A DNA stretch of 64,000 bases from Streptomyces sp. NBC_00878 (GCF_026341515.1 NZ_JAPEOK010000001.1:5704001-5768000); one strand, 5' to 3'. Positions 43,950-53,282 are shown, counted from the first letter of the stretch. Notes: generated by a model from the letters alone, not told the origin. Translations and numbers: made by a program.

Positions 43950-43989
43950 CATGTGTGCTGCCATGTGTGTGCTGCCACGTGTGTGCTGC
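43950..43989. repeat. Three tandem copies of a 14-base unit
   Basis: CATGTGTGTGCTGC-like units (12, 14 and 14 bases) in tandem in the intergenic region. Confidence 0.75.
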
Positions 43990-44494
43990 GGCCAATGGGC
44001 CGCCGGTCGGCCGAATGCCGCGTGCGCCCGCACGGATTGCCGCGCCCGGACACGTCGGGGCTGTCGCGAGACACACTTCCCCGCAGCTGTACAGGCCAGC
44101 GCACCGGAGGGGCCAGGTGTCACAGTCCCCGCGGCGGGGCGGCGTACGCGCTCGTTCGGACACACCCGCGGCATAGGTCGTGGCTACACTCGCCGCCCAT
44201 GCAAGAGGTCGACCGGAAGACAAACCAGCTGAAAATGCTCCATCGTTCATCGTGCGCCGACACCTGCGACCGGCGCGGAAACGCCCGCTGGAACGCCCGG
44301 TGGCGGGGGCCCGTCGTCGCGGACCGCTCTGTCGGCCCGACGCCCTCGGTCGACGCAGGCGGGCGACGCACCGCGCGGCCGTCACGGGCGGCAGTAACTC
44401 GCCGGAGCCGTACCGACAGCCGGTCGCCGCACGAGAGCTGTCGTCGAGGTGATCGGCGACGCGATTTCGAGTTGATCAAGGAGTGGTTCAACCC

Positions 44495-45730
44495 ATGAGC
44501 GACCGGCCGGGCTCGTGGCCCGATGGCAGTGCTCGGGCCGTGGAGGCGCAGCCGCCTCGCGTGATCAGGGGAGAGGTGTCGCAGCGGAGCACCCATCCGT
44601 TCGAGGCGCCCCCCGGACCACAACCCGTCACGCCCGGTCCGGCTCCGGGTCGGGCGACCGTCCCGCGGCGGCCCGACGGCCGTACCGTCGGGCAGAACGG
44701 CGGCGCCCACGCCTCCAGGACCAGACCCGCCTGGGTACGCCCCAGCCGGCGCCGCCGGATCGCACGGCTGCTGGCGTACCTGCTCTGCCTGCTGCTCGCG
44801 ACCGGCGGAGGCACCTACGCCTGGGCCGACTTCGAACTCAACCGGGACGTCGACCTCGGCAAGCTCACCGACCGTCCGCCGCAGGGGAAGGGAACCACGT
44901 ATCTCATCGTGGGCTCGGACAGTCGTGACGGTCTGTCCGAGCAGGCGAAGAAGGATCTGCACACCGGAGCGGGCGGTGGCGGCCGCACCGACTCGGTGAT
45001 CCTGCTGCACAAAGGTGCTCACGGCACCACGATGGTGAGCCTGCCGCGTGACTCGTGGGTGACCCTCCCGTCGTACGTCGACCCCGACACCGGCAAGCAC
45101 CACCGGCCGGCGAAGAACAAGCTCAACGCATCCTTCTCGCTGGGCGGCCCCCAACTGCTCGTACGCACCATCGAGCTCAACACGGGCCTGCGCATCGACC
45201 ACTACGCGGAGATCGGCTTCGGGGGCTTCGTCGGCGTCGTCGACGCGGTCGGCGGCGTGGAGATGTGCGTGGACAGGAACATCAAGGACAAGAAGTCGGG
45301 TCTTGACCTGACGAAGGGCTGCCACAACCTGGACGGCAGAAGGGCGCTCGCGTTCGTCCGCCAGCGGCACCAGGAGGCCCAGGGCGACCTGGGCCGCACC
45401 CGGAACCAGCAGAAGTTCCTCGCCGCACTCGCCCACAAGGCCTCCGCACCGGGCACCGCGCTCGATCCGTTCCGTACCTATCCCGCCCTGGGCGCGGTGC
45501 TGGACACGCTCGTCGTGGACAAGGACATGCAACTGCAGACACTCGCGTCACTGTTCCAGGCGATGAGAGGCGTCACCGCCGGCCATGGCGAGCAGCTCAA
45601 CGTCCCCGTGTCCCGCGTCGGTTTCGGCACGTCCAAGGGCGGTGCCGTGCAGTGGGACACACCGAAGGCGAAGAAGCTCTTCACCGAACTGAGGAACGAC
45701 CGGCCGGTGACCATCGAGGACAAGAACTGA
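44495..45730 (+). CDS. LytR-CpsA-Psr (LCP) family protein
   Basis: A 411-residue membrane protein that attaches glycopolymers such as teichoic acids to peptidoglycan. A cytosolic Pro/Arg-rich tail (about 1-80), one membrane helix (LLAYLLCLLLATGGGTYAWA) and an extracellular LCP domain: GTTYLIVGSDSRD, RTDSVILLHKG, TMVSLPRDSWVTLP, NASFSLGGPQLLVRTIE, then GVVDAVGGVEMCVD and ALAFVRQRHQ with the phosphate-binding Arg. ATG 44495 follows AAGGAG by 11 bases, and an in-frame GTG at 44483 is less likely. Monocistronic. Confidence 0.9.
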   Translation: MSDRPGSWPDGSARAVEAQPPRVIRGEVSQRSTHPFEAPPGPQPVTPGPAPGRATVPRRPDGRTVGQNGGAHASRTRPAWVRPSRRRRIARLLAYLLCLLLATGGGTYAWADFELNRDVDLGKLTDRPPQGKGTTYLIVGSDSRDGLSEQAKKDLHTGAGGGGRTDSVILLHKGAHGTTMVSLPRDSWVTLPSYVDPDTGKHHRPAKNKLNASFSLGGPQLLVRTIELNTGLRIDHYAEIGFGGFVGVVDAVGGVEMCVDRNIKDKKSGLDLTKGCHNLDGRRALAFVRQRHQEAQGDLGRTRNQQKFLAALAHKASAPGTALDPFRTYPALGAVLDTLVVDKDMQLQTLASLFQAMRGVTAGHGEQLNVPVSRVGFGTSKGGAVQWDTPKAKKLFTELRNDRPVTIEDKN

Positions 45731-46132
<402 letters not shown>

Positions 46133-47356
46133 TCAGTCGGTTGTGAACAACAGGACGGCGTTCTGGCCGCCGAAGCCGAACGAGCAACTGAGGCCCGCGT
46201 TCCCGGCCACTGGCCGTGGTCGGCCGGCGACGATGTCCAGCTTGTGATCGCCGTCCTGGCCCTCGAAGTTCGCCACGGGCGGCACTGCCCGACGGTTCAG
46301 GGCGAGGACCGTGTACGCCGCCTGGATCGCACCCGCCGCCCCGAGAGCATGGCCGATCACGCCCTTGGCGGCCGTCACGGGCGGCATGTCCTTTCCGAAG
46401 ACCCGGGTGAGAGCCGCGGCCTCGGCCGCGTCGTTGTGCCGCGTGGAGGTGCCGTGCGCGTTGACGAGGCCCACGTCTCCCGGATGGCATGCCGCGTCCT
46501 CCAGTGCGACGCGGATGGCCCGGACCGCTCCGTGCCCCTGGGGGTGCGGGGCCACCGGATGGTGTGCGTCCGCGCCGGCGCCGTATCCGCGCAGCACGGC
46601 CTGGACCGGTGCCCCGCGGGCGCGGGCGTGGGAGAGGCGTTCCAGTACGAGGACGGCGGCGCCCTCCCCGAGCACGAAGCCGTCCCGTGCCGCGTCGAAC
46701 GGCCGACTGGCCAGCCGCGGGTGTTCGCGCCGCCGGGACAGCGCCCGCATCCGGGTGAAGCAGGTGGCCGTCATACGGGAGCGCGCGGACTCGCTTCCGC
46801 CGGTCAGCACGATGTCGCACGTGCCGGACCGCAGCAGGTCCCGCGCGACACCGATCGCGGTCGCGCCCGAGGCGCAGGCGCTGGACGTGGTGAAGTTCGG
46901 CCCCTGGGCGCCCAGGTCGATCGCGACCTCGCCCGCTGCCATGCTCGGCACACTGCGCGGCAGCGCGAGCGGCGAGACCCGCTCGGGCCGTTCCGCGCCG
47001 AGATGGCAGAACTCGGTGACGTACGTGGCAAGGCTGTTGGACCCGACACCCAGCACGACCCCGACCCGCTCCGCCGGCCAGCTGCCGGTGTCCAGTGCGG
47101 CGTCGGCGACGGCCCGTCGGGCGGCGGTCAGGGCGAACTGGATGTACCGGTCCACGCGCCGGGCGAGTGACCGGCCGAGTTCGGCCGCAGCGTCGAATCC
47201 GGTCACCTGACAGGAGAAGTCGACGGGCAGCCCGGTGAGTTCGGGATCCGGGGCGGCCAGTGAGCGGCCCTGGCACAGGGCCGCCCAGTTCGCGTCCGCC
47301 GTGTGCCCCGCCGGAGTCACCAGGCCCAGCCCGGTGACCGCGATCTCAGGCCGCAT
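46133..47356 (-). CDS. Stand-alone beta-ketoacyl-ACP synthase (KAS II/FabF-like)
   Basis: A 407-residue condensing enzyme with an intact triad: nucleophile Cys161 in TSSACASGATA, His301 in NAHGTSTRHNDA and His336 with Lys331 in AAKGVIGHALGAAG. The order is that of type II FabF or iterative KS enzymes: AVTGLGLVTPAG at the N-terminus, EGAAVLVLERLSHA in the middle, and GFGGQNAVLLF at the end. ATG 47356 overlaps the end of the ACP gene by 11 bases. It would extend an acyl chain on the neighbouring ACP. No ketoreductase, dehydratase or chain length factor is nearby, so it either borrows fatty-acid enzymes or makes a short beta-keto acid. Confidence 0.88.
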   Translation of the reverse strand: MRPEIAVTGLGLVTPAGHTADANWAALCQGRSLAAPDPELTGLPVDFSCQVTGFDAAAELGRSLARRVDRYIQFALTAARRAVADAALDTGSWPAERVGVVLGVGSNSLATYVTEFCHLGAERPERVSPLALPRSVPSMAAGEVAIDLGAQGPNFTTSSACASGATAIGVARDLLRSGTCDIVLTGGSESARSRMTATCFTRMRALSRRREHPRLASRPFDAARDGFVLGEGAAVLVLERLSHARARGAPVQAVLRGYGAGADAHHPVAPHPQGHGAVRAIRVALEDAACHPGDVGLVNAHGTSTRHNDAAEAAALTRVFGKDMPPVTAAKGVIGHALGAAGAIQAAYTVLALNRRAVPPVANFEGQDGDHKLDIVAGRPRPVAGNAGLSCSFGFGGQNAVLLFTTD

Positions 47357-47615
47357 GCTCGAACGCCCGCGCCGCCTCACCGAGCGTGGAGGCCGGGAAC
47401 AGGTCCAACTCACCCTCGGCCAGGACGATCCCGAACTCCTGCTCCGCCGCCACGACCAGTTCCATCAACGACATCGAGTCCATCCCGAGGCTTTCGAACG
47501 TCGTCGCGGCGGTCAACTGCTCCGGCGCCACATCGACATCGAGGTGATCGCTGAGCAGGGCGACGAGCCGCTCGGGCAATGCCCGCTCACCGTCCGTTTC
47601 CGCTGCCTGTGTCAT
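47346..47615 (-). CDS. Acyl carrier protein
   Basis: An 89-residue acyl carrier protein. Ser47 in SLGMDSMSLMEL is the phosphopantetheine attachment site (usual motif LGxDS). The surrounding four-helix fold is visible: LVALLSDHLDVDVAPEQLTA before and LVVAAEQEFGIVLAEGELDL after. Acidic, as usual. ATG 47615 has GGGAG upstream; an ATG at 47630 is possible. It is co-transcribed with and overlaps the ketosynthase. It could supply an acyl group to the PapA-like acyltransferase of the cluster. Confidence 0.87.
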   Translation of the reverse strand: MTQAAETDGERALPERLVALLSDHLDVDVAPEQLTAATTFESLGMDSMSLMELVVAAEQEFGIVLAEGELDLFPASTLGEAARAFEHAA

Positions 47616-47656
47616 GCCGTGATCTCCCATTCCGTCGAATCACGTGATCATCGCAG

Positions 47657-47672
47657 TAGCAATGACTTGCTA
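47657..47672. promoter_or_regulatory. Inverted repeat upstream of the ACP gene
   Basis: TAGCAA-TGAC-TTGCTA, 6-base perfect arms, 42 bases before the ACP start. It resembles the site before the terpene synthase and may be a shared operator. Confidence 0.5.
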
Positions 47673-47854
47673 TCGCGCCCGGGTTGGCGGGGGCCGGCCG
47701 CGAAGGCACGTCCCGCCCAACGCCGGAAGTCCCGCCAGGGCACGAACTGCCGTTTCAGTAAAGGAGAATCGGCGTATTCGGACACAAGATCACCGTGGGG
47801 CGCATGGCGCCTTCCGTACACGCTCGCCCGTTGGAGTGGACCCCTCTGCGGGGC

Positions 47855-47869
47855 ATTGCTTAGCGCAAT
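47855..47869. promoter_or_regulatory. Inverted repeat upstream of the terpene synthase gene
   Basis: ATTGC-TTAGC-GCAAT, 48 bases before the GTG start, with further TGCTAA just downstream. Similar in core (TTGCTWAGC) to the site before the ACP gene. Confidence 0.45.
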
Positions 47870-47916
47870 CCTGCTAACGCACCATCCTGGGGAGTCGAGC
47901 GAAGGAGCAGCCGAGC

Positions 47917-48924
47917 GTGACGCGAACCGGAGCGGTGTTCACCATCCCGTGGCCCCTGCGGGTCAACCCGCATCTGGATCAGGCCCGCGAAAGCGCGCTT
48001 GCCTGGATGCGGAGATTCGGCCTGCTGGACGGCGAGCAGGCCGCGCAGGACTTCGTCGACTGGCGGCTGGCCGAAGTGGCCGCTTTCTTCTACCCCAACG
48101 CCAGTGCCGAGGACTGCTGTACGGCGGCACAGATGATGGGCTGGTACTTCCTGCCGTTCGACGACCAGTTGGACGGTGAGATCGGCCGTGATCCCAGCGC
48201 GGTGGCGGCTGTCTGCAACGCCCTGATCGCCATCGTGCACGGCGCGACCGGGCCGCAGCCGCACGATACGCCGACGGTGCGGGCCTTCGCCGATCTGTGG
48301 AGCCGGATGGTGCGGGGGATGTCCCTGCCGCTGCGCACGCGTGTGGCGTTCAACTGGGCGTCGTACTTCTCCTCCCAGGTGACGGAGGCGATGGACCGTA
48401 CGACGGGATTCGCCTATCGCGACCTGGCGGACTACTTCTCGCTGCGGGCGGCCACGACGTGCGCCTTCGGTCAGAACGACCTGGGCGAGAAGTGGGGCGG
48501 CACCGAGGTGCCGCCGGAGCTGTGGCACCACCCGGTGCTGCAGCGCATGCGTCAACTGGGCGCCGACGTCGTCGCGTTGAGGAACGACTCGATGTCGCTC
48601 AGGCATGAGGACGTCACCGGCGGGCACAACGCGATCCACCTCATTCAGCGCAGCCGCGGCTGCACGCGGCAGGAGGCGCTGGTCGAGGCGTCCCGCCACG
48701 CCCAGCGAAAGGTCGACGAACTCGTGGAGTTGGAGGAGAGGGCTCTGTCCCGACTGCTACGGGCCGTCGACGAGAGCCGGCGCGCGGCGCTGCGGGGTTA
48801 CGCGGACATCATTCATGACTGGATCTGCGGCGACTACGAGTGGGAGCGGATCACCACACGGCACGACGAGCACCGCGTTGTGCCCGACTGGGCGTCCGGT
48901 CTGCTCGTGAGCGCGGGGAGTTGA
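47917..48924 (+). CDS. Class I terpene synthase
   Basis: A 335-residue cyclase of the bacterial sesquiterpene synthase type. The aspartate-rich motif is FDDQLD (Asp82, Asp83, Asp86), the pyrophosphate sensor Arg177 lies in DYFSLRAATT, and the NSE triad is N223-D224-x-x-S227-x-x-x-E231 in RNDSMSLRHED. A C-terminal WERITTRH replaces the usual WxxxxxRY, so the RY pair is not canonical. It ionises a prenyl diphosphate (farnesyl or geranylgeranyl) and cyclises it. GTG 47917 has AAGGAG upstream. It starts a plus-strand run followed four bases later by a P450 gene. Confidence 0.92.
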   Translation: MTRTGAVFTIPWPLRVNPHLDQARESALAWMRRFGLLDGEQAAQDFVDWRLAEVAAFFYPNASAEDCCTAAQMMGWYFLPFDDQLDGEIGRDPSAVAAVCNALIAIVHGATGPQPHDTPTVRAFADLWSRMVRGMSLPLRTRVAFNWASYFSSQVTEAMDRTTGFAYRDLADYFSLRAATTCAFGQNDLGEKWGGTEVPPELWHHPVLQRMRQLGADVVALRNDSMSLRHEDVTGGHNAIHLIQRSRGCTRQEALVEASRHAQRKVDELVELEERALSRLLRAVDESRRAALRGYADIIHDWICGDYEWERITTRHDEHRVVPDWASGLLVSAGS

Positions 48925-48927
48925 ACG

Positions 48928-50307
48928 ATGGCGACCACAGACCTCCCGGCATCACTCGTTCCCGCCCCGCGCGCACCCGGCGCGCTGCCCGGCCTGGGCC
49001 ATCTGCGGCAGTTGCTCGTCGACCCCACCCGGTTCCTGGCCCGGCTGCCGTCCTACGGCGACCTGGTGGAGATCCGGCTCGGTCCCCGCCCCACCTACGT
49101 GGTCTGCAGTCCCGAACTGGTCTCCGAGATCCTGGTGCGCCGCCACCGCGACTTCGACAAGGGCGGCCCCTTCTTCGACAACATCTCCGAGTTCTTCGGA
49201 GACGGCCTGGCGACCTGCCCCAACGCCAAGCACACCCGGCTGCGCCGCCTGACCCAGCCGGCCTTCCACCCGAGCAAACTGCCCGGGTACGGGGAGCTGG
49301 CCGGGCGCGAGATCACGGCTGTCACTCAGGAGTGGCGCGAGGGACAGGTCCTGGACGTGCGCCGGCTGATGCAGGAACTGGCGATGCGGATCACCGTTTC
49401 GACGATGCTGGCATCGTGGTTCGCCGACACAGGTGCGGGCGCCGACACCATCGACCGCACGCTGGGTGATGTGGACGTCCTGGTCAGCGGCGCGTTCCTG
49501 CGTATGGTCGCGCCCGGCATCGCCCGCCTCCCACTGCCGAACAACCGGCGCTACGTACAGGCCCGGGAGTCGTTGTACGCGCACATCGACGCGACGGTCG
49601 CCTCGTACCGCCGGGCCGGTACCGACCAGGGCGACCTGCTGTCCATGTTCATGGCCGAGGACGGCGACTCAAACGCGCTGTCGGACACGGAACTACGCGA
49701 GCAGGTGATGACCATGTTCATCGCCGGTATCAGCACGACGGCCGCGATGCTCGCCTGGACCTTGTACTACCTCTCGCTGGACGACGATCTCGACGCGGCC
49801 GTCGCGGCCGAGGCACAGCAGGTCTGCGGCGGCGGCCTCGCCCGGCACGAGCACCTTCCGCAGCTGCCGACCCTGATGGCCGTGGTGACCGAGGCCTTCC
49901 GGATCAGGCCCTCCGCGTGGCTGTTCAGCAGGACCACCGTCACGGACACGTCCTTGGGCACTTACCGTGTGCCGGACGGTGCCGACGTCCTGATCAGTCC
50001 GTACATCATTCACCACCGGCCCGATCTCTTCCCCGAGCCCGACCGGTTCGACCCGGGGCGCTGGACCGGCGACGGACGCACGTGGGCCAAGGCCGAGCGG
50101 GCGATGGAGTTGGTGCCCTTCGGGACCGGGATCCGCAAGTGCATCGGACACGACTTCACCGTCATGAACGTCATGCTGTCCCTGGCGTCGATCCTGGCCG
50201 GCTGGAAGCTGACCCCCGCCACGTCCCGCCCGGTCACCCTCGTCGGGCGCAGCATCATCGAACCCCGCAACCTCGACCTGCGCCTGCACCGCCGCCAGGT
50301 GTCCTAG
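48928..50307 (+). CDS. Cytochrome P450, first of two
   Basis: A 459-residue soluble P450 resembling pentalenene oxygenase-type enzymes (PGLGHLRQLLVDPTRFLARL). The heme ligand is Cys405 in VPFGTGIRKCIGHDF; the K-helix ExxR is in VVTEAFRIRPS; the I-helix reads MFIAGISTTAAM with the conserved threonine pair and a Ser in the acidic position. The PERF-like segment is FPEPDRFDPGRW. It probably oxidises the terpene made by the preceding gene. ATG 48928 is three bases behind the terpene synthase stop. The plus-strand transcript ends at a strong hairpin (50313-50365). Confidence 0.9.
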   Translation: MATTDLPASLVPAPRAPGALPGLGHLRQLLVDPTRFLARLPSYGDLVEIRLGPRPTYVVCSPELVSEILVRRHRDFDKGGPFFDNISEFFGDGLATCPNAKHTRLRRLTQPAFHPSKLPGYGELAGREITAVTQEWREGQVLDVRRLMQELAMRITVSTMLASWFADTGAGADTIDRTLGDVDVLVSGAFLRMVAPGIARLPLPNNRRYVQARESLYAHIDATVASYRRAGTDQGDLLSMFMAEDGDSNALSDTELREQVMTMFIAGISTTAAMLAWTLYYLSLDDDLDAAVAAEAQQVCGGGLARHEHLPQLPTLMAVVTEAFRIRPSAWLFSRTTVTDTSLGTYRVPDGADVLISPYIIHHRPDLFPEPDRFDPGRWTGDGRTWAKAERAMELVPFGTGIRKCIGHDFTVMNVMLSLASILAGWKLTPATSRPVTLVGRSIIEPRNLDLRLHRRQVS

Positions 50308-50312
50308 GCACT

Positions 50313-50365
50313 GTCGTCGAAATCCCGTCTGCCGCCCTCCGGGCGGACGACGGGATTTCGACGAC
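50313..50365. terminator. Bidirectional hairpin terminator
   Basis: GTCGTCGAAATCCCGTC and its perfect complement GACGGGATTTCGACGAC (17 bases each) with a 19-base loop that itself pairs (CCGCCC/GGGCGG). It lies between the convergent P450 and acyltransferase genes. Confidence 0.85.
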
Positions 50366-50390
50366 TGGGTATACGGGGAATTCGCCGCGC

Positions 50391-51689
50391 CTACGTGAGC
50401 AGTGCGCGGTGGACGGCCCGCTCGATGGCGTCGGCCAGGTCGTCGGTCTGCCGTGCGGTGAACCAGTCCGCGGCCATGACCACAGTGATGTCGAGGCCCG
50501 CCGTGCCGTCCTGGCTGCCGGTGAGGAAGACCGAGGGCAGGGGGCCGGGGGGAAGGGCGCACCCGTCGATGGGGTCGGACCTCAGGTCCGGGGGAAGCTG
50601 CAGCGGCGGAGTCTTGGTCATCAGGTTGCTGACCAGGACGCTGATCGGAGCGTGCGCCACGTCGTCCATCAGCTCGGCGGTCGCGGCGATGGCCTTCTGC
50701 ACCGTGTTGTTCAGGACCGCTTCGCGCAGTTGCTCCAGTACGCGGCGTCCGAGGTCGACCGGATGGACGTCGGGCCCCACCTCGACCACGGCCTGCGCGG
50801 CGGTGGCGGCCAGCACCATCTCGTGCGGGGGCATGGGCGGTCTGAGCCGCCGCCGCAGATCCAGTGTGGACAAGCACGTCAAAGGGACGGTTTCGTCCGG
50901 GTGAGGCGACTGCGAATGGACCGCGCGCAGTGCGATGCCGCAGGCCAGCGCGTGCAGACTCATGCGTGCCGCCTTGGCCCGGTACGTCAGTTGATCGACC
51001 GACTCGGCGGACAGCCGTACCTGCCGCCTGTGGACGCCGGCCCGCGCCGGCGTGCCGTGGCCGGCCGCGAGGGCGGGGATGCACGCGGGGACGATGTCCC
51101 GCATCCGCGCCGAGCGGTCCCGGAGGAATTCGTCCAGCTCCTCCGCGGAGAAACGGGCGCGGAAGTGCTCCTCGACGGGGCGGGGCAACCCGGCGGTACG
51201 GGGCGGCAGCACCGGCGTACGACCCCAGACGCGTGCGCTGTAGCTGCGCCACAGGGTGTGCAGCAGCGTCAGCGCACTGACGCCGTCGCTGATGGCGTGG
51301 TGCACCGACAGGGCCAACCGGTGGCGGTCCTCCGCCTCCTCGGTCACGACGGCCCTGAGCAGCGGCGTGTCCGGCGCGTAGGGCGCCCCGACCTGTTCGA
51401 TGCCGTCGGCCACACCGAGACGCGGGCCGGGCACCGACGGGGCCAGCCGCAGGACGTGGCCCCGGTCCACGGCCACGATCCGCGCGGACAGCACAGGGTG
51501 CAGGACGAGCAGGTCCCCGACGGCGGCCGCCAGCGCGTCGAGGTCGAGCCGGCCCCGCAGCCGCTGGCTGAAACAGATCGGAGTACCGAACGAGGCGAAG
51601 GCCAACTCGCTGGCCGCGAGCGGGCGTTCCTCCACCACGGTGGCGTCGGGCAAGATGATCTCCCTGCAGAGGCGGCGGGCCGGCGCCAT
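50391..51689 (-). CDS. PapA-like acyltransferase (condensation-domain superfamily)
   Basis: A 432-residue protein of the condensation/PapA acyltransferase fold. The catalytic motif HHxxxDG is intact: His130, His131 and Asp135 in SVHHAISDGVSALTLL. Flanking features are LHPVLSARIVAVDRGH and a later PPLQLPPDLRSDPIDG region; the C-terminal half contains TVVMAADWFTARQTDDLADA. Such enzymes move acyl groups from ACP or CoA to hydroxyls, as in mycobacterial PapA5. ATG 51689 is chosen, with weak ribosome site. It points against the P450s and is divergent from the second P450, within the cluster. Its substrate is an inference. Confidence 0.85.
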   Translation of the reverse strand: MAPARRLCREIILPDATVVEERPLAASELAFASFGTPICFSQRLRGRLDLDALAAAVGDLLVLHPVLSARIVAVDRGHVLRLAPSVPGPRLGVADGIEQVGAPYAPDTPLLRAVVTEEAEDRHRLALSVHHAISDGVSALTLLHTLWRSYSARVWGRTPVLPPRTAGLPRPVEEHFRARFSAEELDEFLRDRSARMRDIVPACIPALAAGHGTPARAGVHRRQVRLSAESVDQLTYRAKAARMSLHALACGIALRAVHSQSPHPDETVPLTCLSTLDLRRRLRPPMPPHEMVLAATAAQAVVEVGPDVHPVDLGRRVLEQLREAVLNNTVQKAIAATAELMDDVAHAPISVLVSNLMTKTPPLQLPPDLRSDPIDGCALPPGPLPSVFLTGSQDGTAGLDITVVMAADWFTARQTDDLADAIERAVHRALLT

Positions 51690-51923
51690 GATGCTCGTGC
51701 ACGGCCGACGGTCACCGCAACGCAGTCCGCCCCGGTTCACTCCGTCGAGGTCTTCGCACGTCAACGGCGTCGGGCACGCTTCATGCGAACGACTCAAAAG
51801 GGCCACCCCGACGGTGCCGTATCCCACCGAACAGAGCCGGTCCGGCCCCGCACTGATCTAGACACGTTCCCGGACATCGGCCGCAGTCGACCCCACAGCC
51901 TGTGCGGAAGGAACCCATTCCCC

Positions 51924-53282
51924 ATGAGCAGGACACGATCCGACTTCCGATTCGCGGACGCACCGGGCGCGTTGCCGGGACTGGGGCACACACTCCGGGT
52001 CTGGAGAACGCCGTTGTCCTTCCTCTCCTCGCTGCCGAGCCAGGGGGATCTCGTACGCGTCCGACTCGGGCGGCTGCCTGTCTATGTGGTCTGCCATCCG
52101 GAGCTGGCCGACCAGGTACTGCGGGACTCCCACACATACCCCAAAGGGGGGCCGGGCTACGCCCAGATTCGCACGCTCCTCGGCGACGGCATCGTCACGT
52201 GCCCGAACGCCAAGCACAAGCGGACACGGCGGATCCTCCAGCCACCGTTCCAGCGCACACGCGTCGCCGATTACATCCCCACCATGGTCGAGACGGCCGA
52301 CGCGGTGACCGGGGCCTGGCGATCCGGCGTTCCGCGCGACGTGATGCGCGAGATGACAGCCGTGGCCGCGATGATCGGCGTACGCACGATGTTCGCCGCG
52401 GAGATCACGGAGCACCACCGCGACGAGACCCATGCCTGCATCGAGGAGATCATCGGCGGGATCCACCACGAGGTGCTCACCTCCGCGCTCGGAGTGCGGT
52501 GGCTGTTCCCCCACCGCACCCGCCGCTTCCATCGGGCGCTGACCAGTTTCGAGCAGATCATCGACGAAGTGATCTTCGCCTACCGCCGCTCCGGCGGGGA
52601 GCACGCGGACATCCTCTCCATGCTCATGGCGGCACGTGACGACGTCGGGGAGCCGATGAGTGACCGCGAGGTGCGCGACAACGTCATCAACATGTTCACC
52701 GCGGCGACAGCAGCGGGCCGTGCCAGCGCCATGGTGTGGGCCCTTCACCTGCTCGACCGCCACCCGGACATCGCCCGTCGTGTCCAGCACGAGATCGACT
52801 CCGTCCTGGGAGGCGATCCACCGGACGATGCGGCGCTGCGACGCCTGGAACTCACCCGGCACGTCGTCCTGGAGACACTGCGGCTGTATCCGCACGGCTG
52901 GCTCGTCTTCCGCACCGTCGCCACACCCGTCGAACTGGCCGGGCAGATCCTGCCATCCGGTACCAGCCTGCTCGTCAGCCCGTACCAGCTGCACCGCCAA
53001 CCGCGTCTCTTCCCCGACCCCGAGCGGTTCGACCCCGACCGGTGGGCAACCGAAGCCCCCGGCCTCCGCGAGGCGTACATCCCGTTCGGCAACGGCTCCC
53101 GCAAGTGCCTCGGAGAAGCTTTCGCGCTCACCGAGATCGTCGTCGTCCTCGCCCGGGTTCTCCAGAGCTGGACCCTGCACGAGCAAGCCGCCTCCTCGCG
53201 CCCCCTGGTCCCCCGCGTCAACGCGCTGCTGCAGGCCCCACCTCTGGTGATGACGCCTCAGCTGCGGGGCTCCCGGTCATGA
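51924..53282 (+). CDS. Cytochrome P450, second of two, with non-canonical I-helix
   Basis: A 452-residue P450 similar to the first (PGALPGLGHTLRVWRTPLSF; TCPNAKHKRTRRILQPPFQR). Heme ligand Cys395 in IPFGNGSRKCLGEAF; ExxR in VLETLRLYPHG; PERF-like FPDPERFDPDRW. The I-helix reads NMFTAATAAGRASAM: the conserved acid-alcohol pair is missing, which affects oxygen activation or points to a different reaction. ATG 51924 follows GGAAGGA. The stop overlaps the ABC ATPase start (ATGA). A much longer upstream frame runs through the acyltransferase gene and is rejected. Confidence 0.9.
   Translation: MSRTRSDFRFADAPGALPGLGHTLRVWRTPLSFLSSLPSQGDLVRVRLGRLPVYVVCHPELADQVLRDSHTYPKGGPGYAQIRTLLGDGIVTCPNAKHKRTRRILQPPFQRTRVADYIPTMVETADAVTGAWRSGVPRDVMREMTAVAAMIGVRTMFAAEITEHHRDETHACIEEIIGGIHHEVLTSALGVRWLFPHRTRRFHRALTSFEQIIDEVIFAYRRSGGEHADILSMLMAARDDVGEPMSDREVRDNVINMFTAATAAGRASAMVWALHLLDRHPDIARRVQHEIDSVLGGDPPDDAALRRLELTRHVVLETLRLYPHGWLVFRTVATPVELAGQILPSGTSLLVSPYQLHRQPRLFPDPERFDPDRWATEAPGLREAYIPFGNGSRKCLGEAFALTEIVVVLARVLQSWTLHEQAASSRPLVPRVNALLQAPPLVMTPQLRGSRS

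Larger units (their letters stand above)
43590..44494. other. Long intergenic region upstream of tgmA and the LCP gene
   Basis: Divergent promoter region of about 905 bases. It contains the inverted repeat at 43627-43649, a lower-GC patch near 43640-43760, the 14-base tandem repeats at 43950-43989 and no gene I can support. Open frames are present on both strands but lack ribosome sites or family features. Confidence 0.45.
47616..47916. promoter_or_regulatory. Divergent promoter region of the terpene cluster
   Basis: Three hundred bases between the ACP and the terpene synthase. Two related inverted repeats are listed separately, 42 and 48 bases before the two starts. No further gene is seen. 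Confidence 0.5.

Noticed and set aside
43637..44176. Plus-strand frame of 179 codons upstream of the LCP gene
   Set aside because: Composition is atypical, no ribosome site, and it crosses the tandem repeats; probably noncoding.
49917..51923. A 669-codon N-terminal extension in frame with the second P450
   Set aside because: It runs antisense to the PapA-like gene and through the terminator; the P450 family start and a ribosome site are at 51924.
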